Source: Ditylenchus dipsaci
Taxonomy: Eukaryota > Nematoda > Chromadorea > Rhabditida > Anguinidae
Length of the DNA stretch: 64,000 bases
Direction: 5' to 3'
Assembly: GCA_004194705.1 (NCBI GenBank)
Contig: SADC01001320.1
Location: 248,001 to 312,000, forward strand
Made by a program: the position numbers and the translations under genes. Below the pieces are notes generated by a model that worked only from the letters and a program-made list of their open reading frames with translations, made no database searches and had not been told where the DNA came from. This document shows, in pieces, positions 32,250-44,819 of this stretch; within the stretch, counting starts at the first letter, position 1; each line of letters starts with the position of its first letter.

Positions 32250-35010
32250 CTGGGTGCCACTTACAACACTGGTCCCAAAATGGCCAGAGTATACAGTGTG
32301 TACTTTGCCTAAAAGTGCCTAAAATTATCTCAGTTGCGCTTCTTTTGATGTTTAACCTTGAGAAAACATGCTTTTAAAATTGGGAAAGCACTTTTTTGAA
32401 AAAAATTTTGCCTTGGAAAAAATATCGAAAAAATGTTTTTTGAATTGGCGCTAAAACATTTTAAAAGGGAATAAAGACTGTAATGAGAAAGGAAGGCAAT
32501 ATTGAGCATTTTTGAGCGAAGTACACATTGTGTACTTTAGCCCCCAAATCCCTAAAACTCATATTTTGAGTTTTCAAGAAGCTTGTTTGAACAAAGTTAA
32601 CTATATTTTCATATTAACTAAGTACACACGCAATGCTTCAAATAAAAAATATTGCCTGCGCAAACTTTATTACACACACTTGCTCTTTACACCTTTAAAA
32701 TCTTAAGTTGTTACGTAGCAAATACGATTACTTCCTACTTTAAGGCAATTAAAAAAAGCAAAAACAATCTATTTATGTGTTTCTCAAGCTATTTTCGGGC
32801 ATCGACTTGAATTTGTTTCTTGCATCACCTAATTTTTCCATCACTTTCAAAATTATGCAAATGCCAGCACTACAAACTGGACTTTATGAACGTAGATTTT
32901 GGCTTTTTCAAAGGCAGATTTAGGTTCACCTTTATTTATTTTTGCTTTTGTTGAATGGGTAAGTGTGTGTGTAATAATGGAATTATTCCCAACCCTAAGA
33001 CGTCAATTGCCTTTTTACTAAGAAAAAATAAAGTGGCAGCAGCTGGGGTAATGTATTTGCTGGGAGGAAAGGTAAAGCTTGAGCAGGTGACTCTACCGAA
33101 TTAACTATAACCAACAATAAATAATAAATTTCCAATTTTAAATTTGATGACAATTGAGTTTTTGTTGAATGAACCTGATGCTTGGGGCACTGGGCGTGAC
33201 GTAAAAATGTGATTTTGATTTAAAATTAGGTACAGTCAAAACTCGCTATAACGGCGCCTCCAAAAGTTCGTTCCCGCCTAGGGTCCGACACTTTTTTAAC
33301 CCAATTTTTGAATGTTTTCGCCAGTTCTAATTTTATAGTCTGGTCCCAAATATTCTGAGGATTCCGTTTTTGCCGATCTTTTTTTGAAAAGAAAGTAAAA
33401 TTTGAGTTAAAAAAAAAGATATAGCGACACCTCTTTTTAAAACAGTTGTCGTTTTACCGAGTTTTTACTTTTTTAACCCAAAATTTGTTTTTTAAACATC
33501 GGCAAAATCGAAATCCTCACGATATTTGAGACCGTATTGTGAAAACAGAACTGACAAAAACATTAAAAATTGGGTTAAAAAAAGTATCGGACTCTAGGCG
33601 GAAACGAACTCTTGGAGATGTCGTTATATCGAGGCTTGACTGTATGAAGAAACTTCTGCACCTCTCGAGTAGTACTTTTGGATAACAAATTTTGGGGACT
33701 GAGACTTAAATTTCAGGACCTCCACTTTTGGCCAAGTTTCCGTTTCGGGTCCCGCTACTGTCTTCATATCTAGTGTATCGTATTTTCTCTAAATTTATAA
33801 TCGATTTGTCCTGAAACCCTGATTAATAATCGATTTTTGGCATTGTGTTTCTGTTCAATTTTAAAGAGTTCCCCGGCAAGTTACCACCAATTTGTAATTC
33901 AGCTCACTGGCTACAAAATGAGCGGTAAATTGCTGAGAGGAGTCTTCAAAAAGAGGGTCACAAGCACAATGCCAAGAACACGATTTCGAATTAGAAGAAG
34001 GTCTTAAGTTGGAAGAAAATTCGTTAAAGAGGTAAAAAACAAAATTTGTCAAGTTTCCAAAGTTGAGATTACAATCAACTTTTTTATTGTACTCTGCATA
34101 AAATAATTTAATTTTTTAACCAAAAAAATGTTACGGAAATCAGCCATTATCGAAAAATAATTAATGTCACGCGTTTTTTATGTTAAAAATGTACAGACAA
34201 ATTACCAAGATCCAGCTGAAAATAATTAGGCAAACAATTATATATTTTCTAAGCTAATCTTAATAAGGCTAAATTAACCGGTACACCACTGGTCGGATAA
34301 AGCGAAATCTTCAAGTGCAACTCCAACAGCAATACAATTTTTTGTAAAATCAACACCCACCCTAACATAAGGCCGAAATTTTGAAAAAATACAGGTTGTC
34401 GACCAAGGCGAACTGACTTTGGTGCTTACTTTCAAAGAAATGCTCATTGCTGATAGAAATATTATTATATGCGGCGGACAGTGAAATGCGAGCATCGGTT
34501 CGATTCCAGTGGGAACATTTTTTTCGACTTTTATTGAATTGCATCGGTTTTAGTATTGCGTAAAGCCGCGACTGCAACCTTCCCCCCTAACCCATAGGGT
34601 ATGAGTTCTCTAGCCGCAGACTCTGAAAGAGGGAACAGGCCAGTTCGCCACGGTTTTAAAAAAGGCTAGTTTGCCACAAAGTACGCACCCAAGCATTTTT
34701 TTTTAACTTTTTTGTAGTTCGGTGGACATGTTTGAGTCTGGCCTACCCCTGCCTAAGCCTAAAACAAAAGCCTGGCAAACTGGCCCTGTGGTAAAATGGC
34801 CGTCTACCCCAGAGTATGAGCTCTCTGACCATTTTTAGGCTTAGAGAATCATACTCTTTGGGGAAGGGGGTGCACTTGGGGTACAATCTTATTCCCGCTT
34901 TTCAAAATTTTCATGGGCGACGGGTATGCCCTCTAAATGCTGCTCTGACTAATCGTGAACTTGTGAACAGAAAAGTAAAGAATACAAAAAACAAAATTAA
35001 AATTGATGTA
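32250..35010. other. Intergenic DNA upstream of the RGS exons
   Basis: Mostly AT-rich sequence with a MITE at 33233-33642, an arm pair around 33780-33990 and a T-arm-like GGTTCGATTCCAGTGGG at 34497. No gene is supported. Confidence 0.45.
33233..33642. mobile_element. 410-bp CAGTCAAAACTCG MITE
   Basis: Inverted termini CAGTCAAAACTCGCTATAAC / TATATCGAGGCTTGACTG, TA flanks, and the same GTTCGTTCCCGCCTAGGGTC subterminal block as at 19375-19701. Confidence 0.8.
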
Positions 35011-35260
35011 CCGTATTCTCTCTATTAGTTCCACATGTGGGATTATTTTTCAATTGTCCGAAAATCGGAAAAATTTGGGGTCGATCTCGAGATTTTCGAG
35101 TGCTCAACCGAAATCTAAAAAGGGGAATCACTGGAACTCGTGGGAGTTAAGAAAATGCAATAAACCGCTTTGTTAAATTTTTTCTCTGAGCTGAGTTACA
35201 GGTTCTCAAATTTGGGGTGTGGGTTTAATAGAGAGTGTGGAACTAATAGAGAGAATACGG
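35011..35260. mobile_element. 250-bp CCGTATTCTCTCTATTAG MITE just upstream of the RGS exons
   Basis: Termini CCGTATTCTCTCTATTAG / CTAATAGAGAGAATACGG with TA on both sides. It ends about 100 bp before the first recognised RGS exon. Confidence 0.85.
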
Positions 35261-35363
35261 TATCCTGGTATTAGATTCGTCATGTGATTGTTGTAAATTG
35301 TAGTTAAAAAAGCATGAAATTTTAATTAGTTTTTTTTAAACTAATGTATTTTATTTGTTGTAG

Positions 35364-38300
35364 GTTGGGAATCCACAGCACCGATGGCCTGAACACAGCC
35401 GCCACTGGCATAGATCTTATTGATGACAAGTTTGTGCTTTTTATACTAATAAAAAACGCAAAGGCATGCTCCTTAATAATATTTTTTATTCCTCAAAAAT
35501 TAGTTTTTATTTTTAGAACAAAGAAGGACAAAAAAGGAAAACACTAATTTAGACCCAGCCAAAAGGCTTCTTTTAGCAACATTCTTTGGTCTAAACTATA
35601 TTTAGTGCTAAAACTGCAACAATTACTTAAAATCGAGAAGTTAATGCATGCTTCCGCAAGCGCTCAAAAAAGATTATGAAAAAGCAAAATTGCAAGAGCT
35701 ATTGGATTACTTTGCAGTCGCAGCACGTTTTGCTTTTCCAACTCCTCAAATTACTCGATACCGAGTTCACAAAAAATAGCAATTGTTGATGTGGTTAGCG
35801 AAAAATAAAAAAAGCAAACAAAAATATAATTATTGAAATACTTCCTTAGTAGATTACTCTTTTTTATTCAACTTTGTTTGTTTTTTTAGAACAACTTTTG
35901 AAGAAGTGGCTGCTTGGGGCATGTCCTTTGACCGATTGATGAAACATAAAAGTAAGTTTGTTTGTAGTGCTGTAATTTTCGATGAGCTCAAACAATTGAA
36001 GCCTAACAATTGAAATCTTAAAATTTAAAATGAGAGAAAAATATATATTCTTGAAAGATCAAATTGAACCTTTTTGAAAGATCAAATCGAATATGAAAAT
36101 TACTTAATTTCGTCGATCTTTTTTTTGGTCTTTTATAAGTTTTTAATTAAGGCCGTGTGTACTAAACTATGCGTTTTGTACAGAATTTCACGATAGAAAG
36201 GATGGTTGCAAGAAGTTTCGGAAACCATTAATGCCAATAATGCCGAAAAACTGTAGTACAGTTTAGAAACAATTGAAGCATAGTTTTCTTAAAACTGTAT
36301 TACAGTTTTGCAAAACTGTATCACAGTTTTGCAACTGCAGTATAGTTTTGCAACTGTAGTACTGTTCTAAAAGGGCAAACCTTTTTCTTGCCGTTAAAAT
36401 ATTTTTTTTTGCCGCGGAAAGTTTTGGCGCAGAAATACTTTTTGTTGCCGTTAAAATACTTTTTTTCTGCAGTGAAAAAAGCTTTTTGTTGCCACAGCAG
36501 AACTCTTTTTCTGCCGTTAAAATAATTTTTTCTGCCGCAACGCATATTTTCTTTTTCCGGGAAAAGTCGTTTTGCATAAATAAATAAATAAAATTAAAAA
36601 TCAAATTAGATTCTTTGCTAACGCCCATTTCGACTCTATTGCAATTCTTTTTCATTATACTACAGGGCTCTGAATCGTCCTTTTTAAAAAGATTTGTCTT
36701 TTTTTTGGCACCCCAAATATTTTTTTATTTCAAAAATTTAGTCAAAATCTTTTTTTTTCGCTTCAAAATGGCAACAAGCACTGGATAAAATGACCTTTTT
36801 ACTTCAAAAGTAGTCAAAATGTCATTTTTTACCCAGATCTTCTTTTTTTGAAATTTTTATTCGGAGCCCTGTTATACTAGTCCAAAAACCTGAAAAGTTA
36901 TTTTAAAATTTTTTAGAACTTTTAAAATATTATGAGATCCCTTGGAAAATTTATTGTTATTCCATGCATTTTCAGTCGAATAGAGTTCGAGGGACCATTC
37001 TTGAGTAGAGGGGACCCCGTTCTTGTGCTACTTAATAGGATTAGATGTTGTTTGCAGTCCCCCCACCTGCATTACCCAACATTAGAGGGGTTAAGAGTCC
37101 CTTTATTGTGTGGGAGGAAAGGTAACTGCAAAGAAGTCTGTGTGCTGACCACCACTACTAGATAAACACACAGACAGCCACTTGACTGCACCCATCCAAA
37201 TGGACTGATCCAAATCGATAGCTGATCCAAATCGAGAACTAAAAATAAACTAGCCACTGTCTTACTTTTGTTTTCAATACGAAAATTAAAAAAATGTTAA
37301 AAGGCGGCTAATATAAAAGTATTGAAAATCATTTTTAATTTTATGTCTATTCTGATACTCAAAATTGACAAAATGTACCCAAAATAATTTTTTTCCAATT
37401 TTGCTTCATCCAGCGTTTGAAGGAGGGTGGAAAACTGTTTAGGTTTAAAAATTCGGCCTTAGTGGCGCAGTGGATTAGCCTTTGTGTTATTTGGCCCAAA
37501 ATGGTGTTGGAGGTTCGATCCCACCTGGTCGCACGCTATTTTTTTTGGCCTTTTTGACCAATGTGTGGGGATATTCATTTTTTTTCACGCCAAATTCGAA
37601 ATCAGCAACCCAAATTACCCACAGAAATTGGCCAAAATCCAGCCAAAATAAATGGTTTGCCACCAGGTGGGATCGAACCTGCGCACGATTTTGGGCCAAA
37701 AAACACAAACGCTTTTCCGCTGCGCCACCGAGGCCGAATTTCAAACCTATGTAGCATTTCATCCTCGTTTAACTTCATTTTTGTCGATATTGGTTTTGTC
37801 TTCCGTATTAGGGGAAGTGCAAAAACTCAGGCAGTATAGTAGAAATATACGAAAAACCAAATCTCAATGTTTCCTAAAATCATCAGTTTGGGTACTTCCC
37901 GTGTTAGTCAAAAATCTTGGAATGAACTTAAATTAAATTCATCATGTACAGTCAAACCTCGATATAGTGGTCTCATAATTCTCTAAAATTTGAGTTAAAA
38001 AAGTGTCGTACCCTAGGCGGGAACGAATTTGGGGTGGGGGCCACAATATCGAAGTTTGACTGTAGTAATCATTTATTAATTTTCGAAATTAAAAAAAAAC
38101 AATTCTAAATATTATAATAAAAACATTTATAAATTATAAAACTATTTGCAGGTGGTCAAAAATATTTTGCGGAATTTCTAAAAAGTGAGTACTCAGACGA
38201 GAACATCCTATTCTGGCAGGCCTGTGAAGAGCTCAAACGAGAGAGAACACCGAGAAAATTGAGGAAAAGGCTCGTATTATCTACGAGGATTTCATGTTAG

Positions 38301-39618
38301 CTGCAAAAATTTATACAATTTTGAATTGTCAACAATATTTATGTGTTTTCAGCTCTATCCTTAGTCCCAAAGAAGTGAGTCTGGACTCACGGGTGCGGGA
38401 AATTATCAACAATAACATGGTCAGACCCTCGGCACACACCTTTGATGAAGCTCAAAACCAAATATTCACACTGATGCAGAGGGACTCTTATCCCAGGTAA
38501 AAACTATTTTGATAGTAGGTTTTCAGAAAAAAAGTTAAAAATAAGCGGCTCTATATGCATTCCCGCCAAAAAGAACTATGCTGGGTCCCCTTGCTGATTT
38601 TTTTAAATTCTCCAAAAGTCTGAAAAAGTGTTTATTTTAACTTTTTAGTCATTTCAAAGCAAAAAATATATACAGTCAAACCTCGATTTAACGACCCCCA
38701 CCTCAAGTTCGTTCCCACCTAGGGTCTAACAATTTTTTAACCCATTCTTTTTTGACAGTCTGCTCGCAAATATCGTAAGGATTCCGATTTCGCCGATCGT
38801 TTTACAGTGATCTAGAGTTTTCGCTATTAAAAATCTAAACCTCGATTTAACGACCCCTCTTTTGAAAATTAGAAAGTCGGTAAATCGGGTTTTGCTTTTC
38901 GAACAGCGAAAACTTTCGGTTTTTGAATAACGATCGGCAAAATTTCAATCCTTACGATATTTACGACCAGACTGTCGAAACAGAATCAATAAATTATTTC
39001 AAAAAAGGGGTTAAAAAAGTGTCGGACCCTAGGTGGGAACGAACTTGAGGTGGCGGTCGTTAAATCGGAGTTTAACTTTATAGTAAAATATTTGCCTTGG
39101 TTCTCCAAGCTGATTTATAAAAAAAAAATTACAAAAAATTAGCTTGGGGACCAAGGTGAAAAAATTTCAGAAATTTTTAGGCGAAAATTTTTTTGAAGAG
39201 AAATATAAAAAAAGAAGAAAATTAAAGGGTGTGAATAAAAACATTTTTTTTAGAAAAAATAAAAAAATGAACAGGTTGGAATCTGAATCTCCAAATTTTC
39301 GTGCTTTGTCTTTTGGAAACCTTTCAAACATGTTATGAAAATTAGCTTGGGATTATGGACGGATACCGAAATTGACTGGGGTGTATACCAAAGTCGGCAC
39401 TATCCCTTGTAGTATCACAAATTTTCTTTTTGAAAATTTATGTGCAACTTTAGTAATTTTGAGAAAAAAATTACAGGTGGTCACACGAATTTAACCAAGT
39501 GGTTACAATTCTTCTACATTTTGTTAAAACATTTCAATTTTTTTCCATTTGCAGGTTCATTGCCTCGAATCTGTACAAGAAGATACTCTCCAGCTATGGC
39601 CACATGGTCGACCTGTAG
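35364..39618 (+). CDS. Regulator of G-protein signalling, RZ type (RGS17/19/20-like); one-base frameshift
   Basis: Five exons: 35364-35429, 35890-35951, 38152-38295, 38353-38496, 39555-39618. The first gives STDGLNTAATGIDLIDDK and is in phase with TTFEEVAAWGMSFDRLMKHK. The RGS box then reads GQKYFAEFLKSEYSDENILF, WQACEELKRE, IEEKARIIYEDF, ISILSPKEVSLDSRVREIIN, HTFDEAQNQIFTLMQRDSYP and RFIASNLYKKILSS, ending HMVDL. ILSPKEVSLDSRVRE is highly characteristic of the RZ subfamily. These proteins speed GTP hydrolysis by Gi/Gz/Go alpha subunits at membranes. Within exon 3, at about 38241 (AAACGAGAGAGAACACC), one base must be added to continue from ELKRE into ENTEKIEEKAR; with it all phases close. Upstream exons (usual Cys string) were not found, so the N-terminus is open. 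Introns carry several MITEs. Confidence 0.92.
36230..36560. repeat. GTAGTACAG / TTGCCGTTAAAATA repeat in RGS intron
   Basis: Starts AATGCCGAAAAACTGTAGTA, the same terminus as the element at 39776-40713. It continues in CAGTTTTGCAACTG repeats and TTTGCCGTTAAAATACTTTT units like those at 2285-2545. Two low-complexity minus-strand ORFs here are not genes. Confidence 0.6.
37455..37750. repeat. tRNA-headed foldback in RGS intron
   Basis: The left end reads GGCCTTAGTGGCGCAGTGGA, TTAGCCTTTGTG, then GAGGTTCGATCCCACCTGG, a tRNA-like A box and B box. The right end is the inverted copy (CCAGGTGGGATCGAACCTGC ... TCCGCTGCGCCACCGAGG). The two heads face each other across about 130 bp (TTTTTGACCAATGTG and TTGGCCAAAATCC). 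A second element of the same build is at 48655-48965. Confidence 0.75.
37949..38062. mobile_element. 114-bp CAGTCAAACCTCGATATAG MITE, RGS intron
   Basis: Termini CAGTCAAACCTCGATATAGT / CAATATCGAAGTTTGACTG with TA flanks. It ends 90 bp before the RGS exon at 38152. Confidence 0.8.
38673..39079. mobile_element. About 407-bp CAGTCAAACCTCGATTTAACG MITE, RGS intron
   Basis: Left terminus CAGTCAAACCTCGATTTAAC; right end decayed (TTAAATCGGAGTTTAACTTT). Subterminal GTTCGTTCCCACCTAGGGTC on both arms. Confidence 0.75.
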
Positions 39619-39775
39619 ACTAACTGTCAAACAAAACCAATCCAACAAATTTAAGAAAAACATTCAACCAGTGTACTTGTTAGGTTAGACCTCCAGCTTT
39701 AAATATGCCTTGTTCCCCTGTTAATTATTTTGGCTTTTGCTTAAGTATGAACCCGAAAAATCCACAAGGGGAGCA

Positions 39776-40713
39776 GTGTCAATAATGCCGAGAAACTGTA
39801 CTACAGTTGCAAAAACTGGAATACAGTTTCAAACAGTTTTCAACTGTAGTACGGTTTCCAACCGTTGAAAAATAGTTGAAAACTACAGTCTACTCTCGAT
39901 ATAGTGTAGGTGAGAAAATTTTGTTCCCGCCTGGGGTCCGACACTTTTCTTACCTCTATTTTTGAAAACTTTTATGAAATCTACCAATCAGTCAGAAATC
40001 AATCAGAAACATCGCAAGGATTCCGACTATGCCGATCGTTTTTGTAAATGGCAATAGTTTCGCCAAAATATCCGCTCCTCTCGATATAGTGTAGCCATTT
40101 TTTCAAATAAGGCTACACTGTATCGAGAGGAGCGGGTATTGTCGGCGAAATTGCTGCCATTTACAAAAGCGACCGGCAAAATCAGGATCTTTGCGATATT
40201 TCGGACCAGACTAGCCGAAGACGACTGGCAGAAGCCTTCAAAAATAAAGGTAAAAAAGTTTCGGACCCCGGGTGGGAACGAACTTTTGGCACCTGCAGAT
40301 TGTTTAAACAAAACTCCCCTATTTTTAAAAAATTGGTGTACGTGACCCTTGCCCAGCCGGTTTCCTAGATAGTCGGAAATCTCCGCATATTAGGTCATAT
40401 TGGGTCTTAAACACACTATAAATGTTTTTTTCAATGACAAAAATTGCGGAGGAGTGGATAAAATATGACTTTCTTTCAATAATTCCTTTTAAAAACTAAT
40501 TTACATTGATTTTCAAAAATGGGGAAGTTTTTTTGAAACTCCTGTACACTATATCGACTGTAGGTAAAAACTTTATACAGTTGGAAACTGTATCATAGTT
40601 TTTGCAACTGTAGTACAGTTGTTTCTAACTGTAGTACAATTTTCAACTGTACTACAGTTGGAAATTGTTTTATAGTTTTTACAACTGTAGTACAGTTTTC
40701 GGCATTATTGACA
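39776..40713. repeat. Foldback with TGTCAATAATGCCGA ends, containing a nested MITE
   Basis: Ends TGTCAATAATGCCGAGAAAC and TTTTCGGCATTATTGACA are inverted, with CAACTGTAGTACAGTT repeats inside both. The 675-bp CAGTCTACTCTCG element at 39886-40560, flanked by TA, splits it. Confidence 0.7.
39886..40560. mobile_element. 675-bp CAGTCTACTCTCGATATAG element, nested
   Basis: Termini CAGTCTACTCTCGATATAGT and ACTATATCGACTG with TA on each side, and internal arms CTCCTCTCGATATAGTGTAG and complement. Confidence 0.65.
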
Positions 40714-40719
40714 TGGCTG

Positions 40720-41150
40720 TATGTGAATTTCCCCACCAAAAGTGTGAAATTCCCCACCAAATTACTGAATTTCCCCACCGAATTTTTAAAACGACCATAT
40801 CTCAGTGTTTTTTTATCATTTTTTTATTTTTTTCAGACCAGCATGCATCCCTACTCTTCTAGTTTCTAATGAGCCATCAAACAAATTGTTAAAATTTTAA
40901 AAACATTGAGAAAAAATAGTTTACATAAAACAAGAAGTTGTCTTATAAAAACCAACTTTTCTCAATGTTTTTAAAATTTTAACAATTTGTTTGATGGCTC
41001 ATTAGAAACTAGAAGAGTAGGGATGCATGCTGGTCTGAAAAAAATAAAACAATGATGAGAAAACACTGAGATATGGTCGTTTTAAAAATTTGGTGGGGAA
41101 ATTCAGTAATTTGGTGGGGAATTTCACACTTTTGGTGGAAATTCAATTTG
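40720..41150. repeat. Foldback with about 200-bp arms (ATTCCCCACCAAA repeats)
   Basis: Left arm has AAATTCCCCACCAAATTACT and CTCTTCTAGTTTCTAATGAG; the right arm is its complement, folding near 40930. It abuts the preceding foldback. Confidence 0.75.
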
Positions 41151-42859
41151 ATCCTATTGACATTACTGAAGGTGATCAAGGCATTTTCGAATGTATGATT
41201 CCAACCTAATAAGTACCCAAATCACAGTTGTGTGGACATATAATGATGATCTCTTTGTGTGTTACATGTTTTTTCTACACCCTTGTTTTTTGTTTGTTGA
41301 TTGAGATGTGTATTACTACTTATGTAGGACTGAGTCCATTGCATTGTGTTCTTTTTTTATTTTTATATTCTATGTTTGCTTTTCATCCTTCTCATGCTCA
41401 TTGCAGAAGGGGATGATGATGGAATTGGATAAATAAAATGTACCATTAGAATAGTAGCAGACACATTTTTACAAATACATGAAATTAGCGGAACAATAGA
41501 AAGTCCAGTAAAGTCTCTGACTTCTGATGTTGAGGTTGTCGAATGGCCAATTGTTCCTGGCAATTGGCCAGAGCAATCAGCCAATAAGTAAAAATGGCCA
41601 ATCGTTCACTCCTCAATTTTTAATTTTTTAAAAATTTTGGCCAAAATTTAGTAACTTTAAAAAAATTGGTCAAATATTTTATGGAAAGTATAAATTAGAT
41701 TTTGGAAGGTAGTTCTTTTTGATGTAAGCTTCACAAAAAAAACTTTAATGGATTTTTTATGAAGCTCCAGAAGCTGTCGTTGACAGGCATTTGGGCCCCC
41801 GCATTTGGGCATCCCACGTTTGGCCCCAATTCAAAAATTCAATATTTTTCAGTCTTGAATTGAAATTTCTTTACATTTTATTGTCTTTTTTATTTCGCTG
41901 CACTTTGCTTGCTACTATTAATTATCTCCGTAAGGATCGATCAAAGTTTTGAAATTTTATCCGATAGGTGAATTAAGGTGTCCACGTGCTATGAGTCAAG
42001 CGGTCGCTCTGAAATAGGGCTACATGAGTAGGGTACCATAGGTGACGGAAAGCCAGTTTTGAAAAAAAATTGACCGAAAATTTGACTTTTTCCCTGGGTT
42101 ACCAAAGTAAACCATCCTAAAAGGGTATCCCAATACCCTAAAAATGGAATTTGAACATAGTTTTGTTGACTGGGATCTACCGCATGAATAAACTCTGGTA
42201 TGCATATTGTTTTATGCATCCAGAGTCACTTACGAGTGATTTGTGTCTAAGGTATGTGGGTGTGCGCATCTCAACCCCAAGCCCCTTTGGGGGCGCAGGC
42301 GGCTTGAGAGTTAGAGATGCGCGCACTCACTTACCTTAGACATGATTCCGAGAAGTTAAAGAGTTTTTTTTCTTCTGAATATTCACCGTAATATGAATTT
42401 ACCGAGAATAAAATTAACTTCCCGAGGATTTGCCAAGGATATATAAAAAAAATTTAATTGGGGCCCAAATGCGGTGGCCCAAACGCGTGGATACCGAAGC
42501 TGTAGCATATCTACAGCCTCCAGCTTGCTTTCTTATTTCGCAGTTGAAGATGACTTTGACTCAAGTCGTGGTTTCTTGTTGGTGCCCATCTCAACAGCCT
42601 CTGGTCTCCTTGTCTGAATTACAGTTTGAGGAAGCTACAGTAAAGTTTCCAGGTTTACACTCTAGAATCTTGTTGTCTAATCCCATTTATTGTTTAGTTT
42701 TTGCCAACTGGGCCTAGATACCGAAATTCACTAATTAAAAAGGCTAATTGAGAGCAGGTCGAAAAAATTGAGGGATCTTAAATGTCTCTAGGGTACAGTC
42801 CACTCTCTATTTAAGGACCCTCAAGGGGAGCGGCCATAGTTTCACTTATAATATCACTT

Positions 42860-43350
42860 AAACGATTTATTTGTAGTCACTAAAGTCTGAAATATTTGAA
42901 AAAGACATTTGTTGACTGTACAAATCAGATGGTAAATGGGTTGCTTGAAGGACCATACTTGTTGATGACAATCAGAATTTGACAAATTCAAATGCGCGCG
43001 GGACATCTTTTTTGCTCCGAAAATACTTTTTGAATAATGCATTGTTGGTATATCAAAATAAAAAACAATATTTTATGTAAGTGGCCGAGGCATCTCAGTA
43101 GTTTACAACCGGTAAGAAGGCAGGCTTAGAGAAAAATACTCTTTGGAGGGGGCGGGCACTTGGGCTTTTACGTACTCCAAAATTGAAAAATAGTTTCGGA
43201 ATAAAAAAATTATCCTGCGTGCATTTGAATTTGCCAAATTCTGATTGTCATCAACAAGTATGGCCGTCAAAGCAACCCATTTACCATCTGATTGTACAGT
43301 CAACAAATGTCTTTTTCAAATATTTCAGACTTTAGCGACTACAAATAAAT
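42860..43350. repeat. Foldback, arms about 140 bp
   Basis: Left arm GACATTTGTTGACTGTACAA ... TTGTTGATGACAATCAGAAT; right arm is the complement at about 43205-43345. The spacer has GAGAAAAATACTCTTTGGAG and CACTTGGGCTTTTACG, an end of the family at 43985-44240 that also matches the outer bases of elements A and B. Confidence 0.7.
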
Positions 43351-43984
43351 CGATTAATCCCTTCCCACAAATACATCCAAATTCCTTGTCATTTGCTGGC
43401 TTGCACAAAATCTTTTCGGGCGCACAATTTAATGGATTTTGAAAAGGCTGGAAGGAAGAAAGGGTCTGGAAGCGCAGATTCTGCACCCTGCACAATGATT
43501 AGCCATTCGACCATTCGCCACTGGGGATTTCCTCTTCCAAGGTAACAATCCTCCTTTTTGGTTGATCTCTTCCAAAGCCAGCCAAAAGTTTTTAGTAGGG
43601 GCAGGCAAGGGATCAATAATTGGTGGAGCATGCAGAAGAAGAAAAGCCCGCAGGCAGCAGCCAGTTGACAATGAATTTTTATTGCGAATTGTATTGATGG
43701 ATGGATGGCTGGAATAATAGTAGTAAAAGTGTAGAGGATATGTTCTGGTGACTATCCAAAGGATGCCCATCACAAGATCAACTCTTCTTTTTTATTGCGA
43801 AATTTGTGACGGGCTTTTTGCAAAGCAGATGTACTGTAACTTTGCAACCAAGCAGCTTGATAAGCACAGAAATTTGCGAAATTTGAATTCACGCGTGACC
43901 ACCCTAATTTTGTCAATAATGTTTTCGAATTGTTTTTTGCATGTAAATTTTGAACAAAATATAGAACCGTCTACTAGTCGAGCC

Positions 43985-44240
43985 CAACGTTGCTCGACCG
44001 TAAAAGCCCAAGTCGCTGCCCCTCTCTAAAGAGTATTTTTCTCTAAGCCTACATTTTAGGTTCCCCTGATTTTTTTCACCATAATCCATTGCGATGTGGA
44101 GTGTGCTGGTATTTGGACGCGAAGCAGCCAAATACCTCTAGTATTGTCGTTGCAAAAGGTGTGAAATAGGTAAAAAAATGAAAAAAAGTTGGCTTAGAAA
44201 AAAATACTCTTTGGAGGAAGGGCGGGCACTTGGGCTGTTG
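43985..44240. repeat. CGTAAAAGCCCAAGT short inverted element
   Basis: Left end CGTAAAAGCCCAAGTCGCTG then CTAAAGAGTATTTTTCTCTA; right end is the near complement (TAGAAAAAAATACTCTTTGG ... GGGCACTTGGGC). Interior about 150 bp. Same family as 25305-25520. Confidence 0.65.
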
Positions 44241-44819
44241 TTTAAAAAAGCAGCGGCGTCCGCGTGAACACATATAAAGCCGAAGACATTATTGATAAAG
44301 TTAGGGTGGTCCAGCGCGCATTCGAATTACTTTTCAAATTTTATGGTCCTTAAACGTGATTAATCACCATTAGGTAAAGAAAGAAAATATGAACTGATCT
44401 AGGCTCCAAGGCAGCATTGTACTGTCCTAAAATTTTAGGTCTGGGGTTGGACAATAATGCCAAGGCCGTGGTAAAATTTCAGGGGTTTGTCAAAGCAGTG
44501 ACCAGAGCCTGGACCGGAATTTAATCACTAAAGTCAAAGGCCTCTGGTTCTCAATTCCTTTGTGTCTCTACTAAAACATCGATTCCGATATTAAAAATAG
44601 TCGAAAATCAGGATTTTTTCGAAAGATTCAGTCATTTTTCTGGGCTTTTTTTAATTTTCATTTTTTTTGAAGCTGCCGGAAATCCAGCAATTTCAAAATT
44701 ACAAAATGTTGCTTAGCTTAATATGGCGACACTGTTCAAGTTCGACCCCGCCAATGGTTACCACCTTTTTTGAAAAATATTTTTAGTATATTCTTGGTGT
44801 CCCAGCTGATTTAATAGAG

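Noticed and set aside
37455..37530. tRNA gene
   Set aside because: A and B boxes are recognisable, but acceptor and anticodon stems do not pair, and the block is one end of an inverted repeat; treated as a tRNA-derived repeat.
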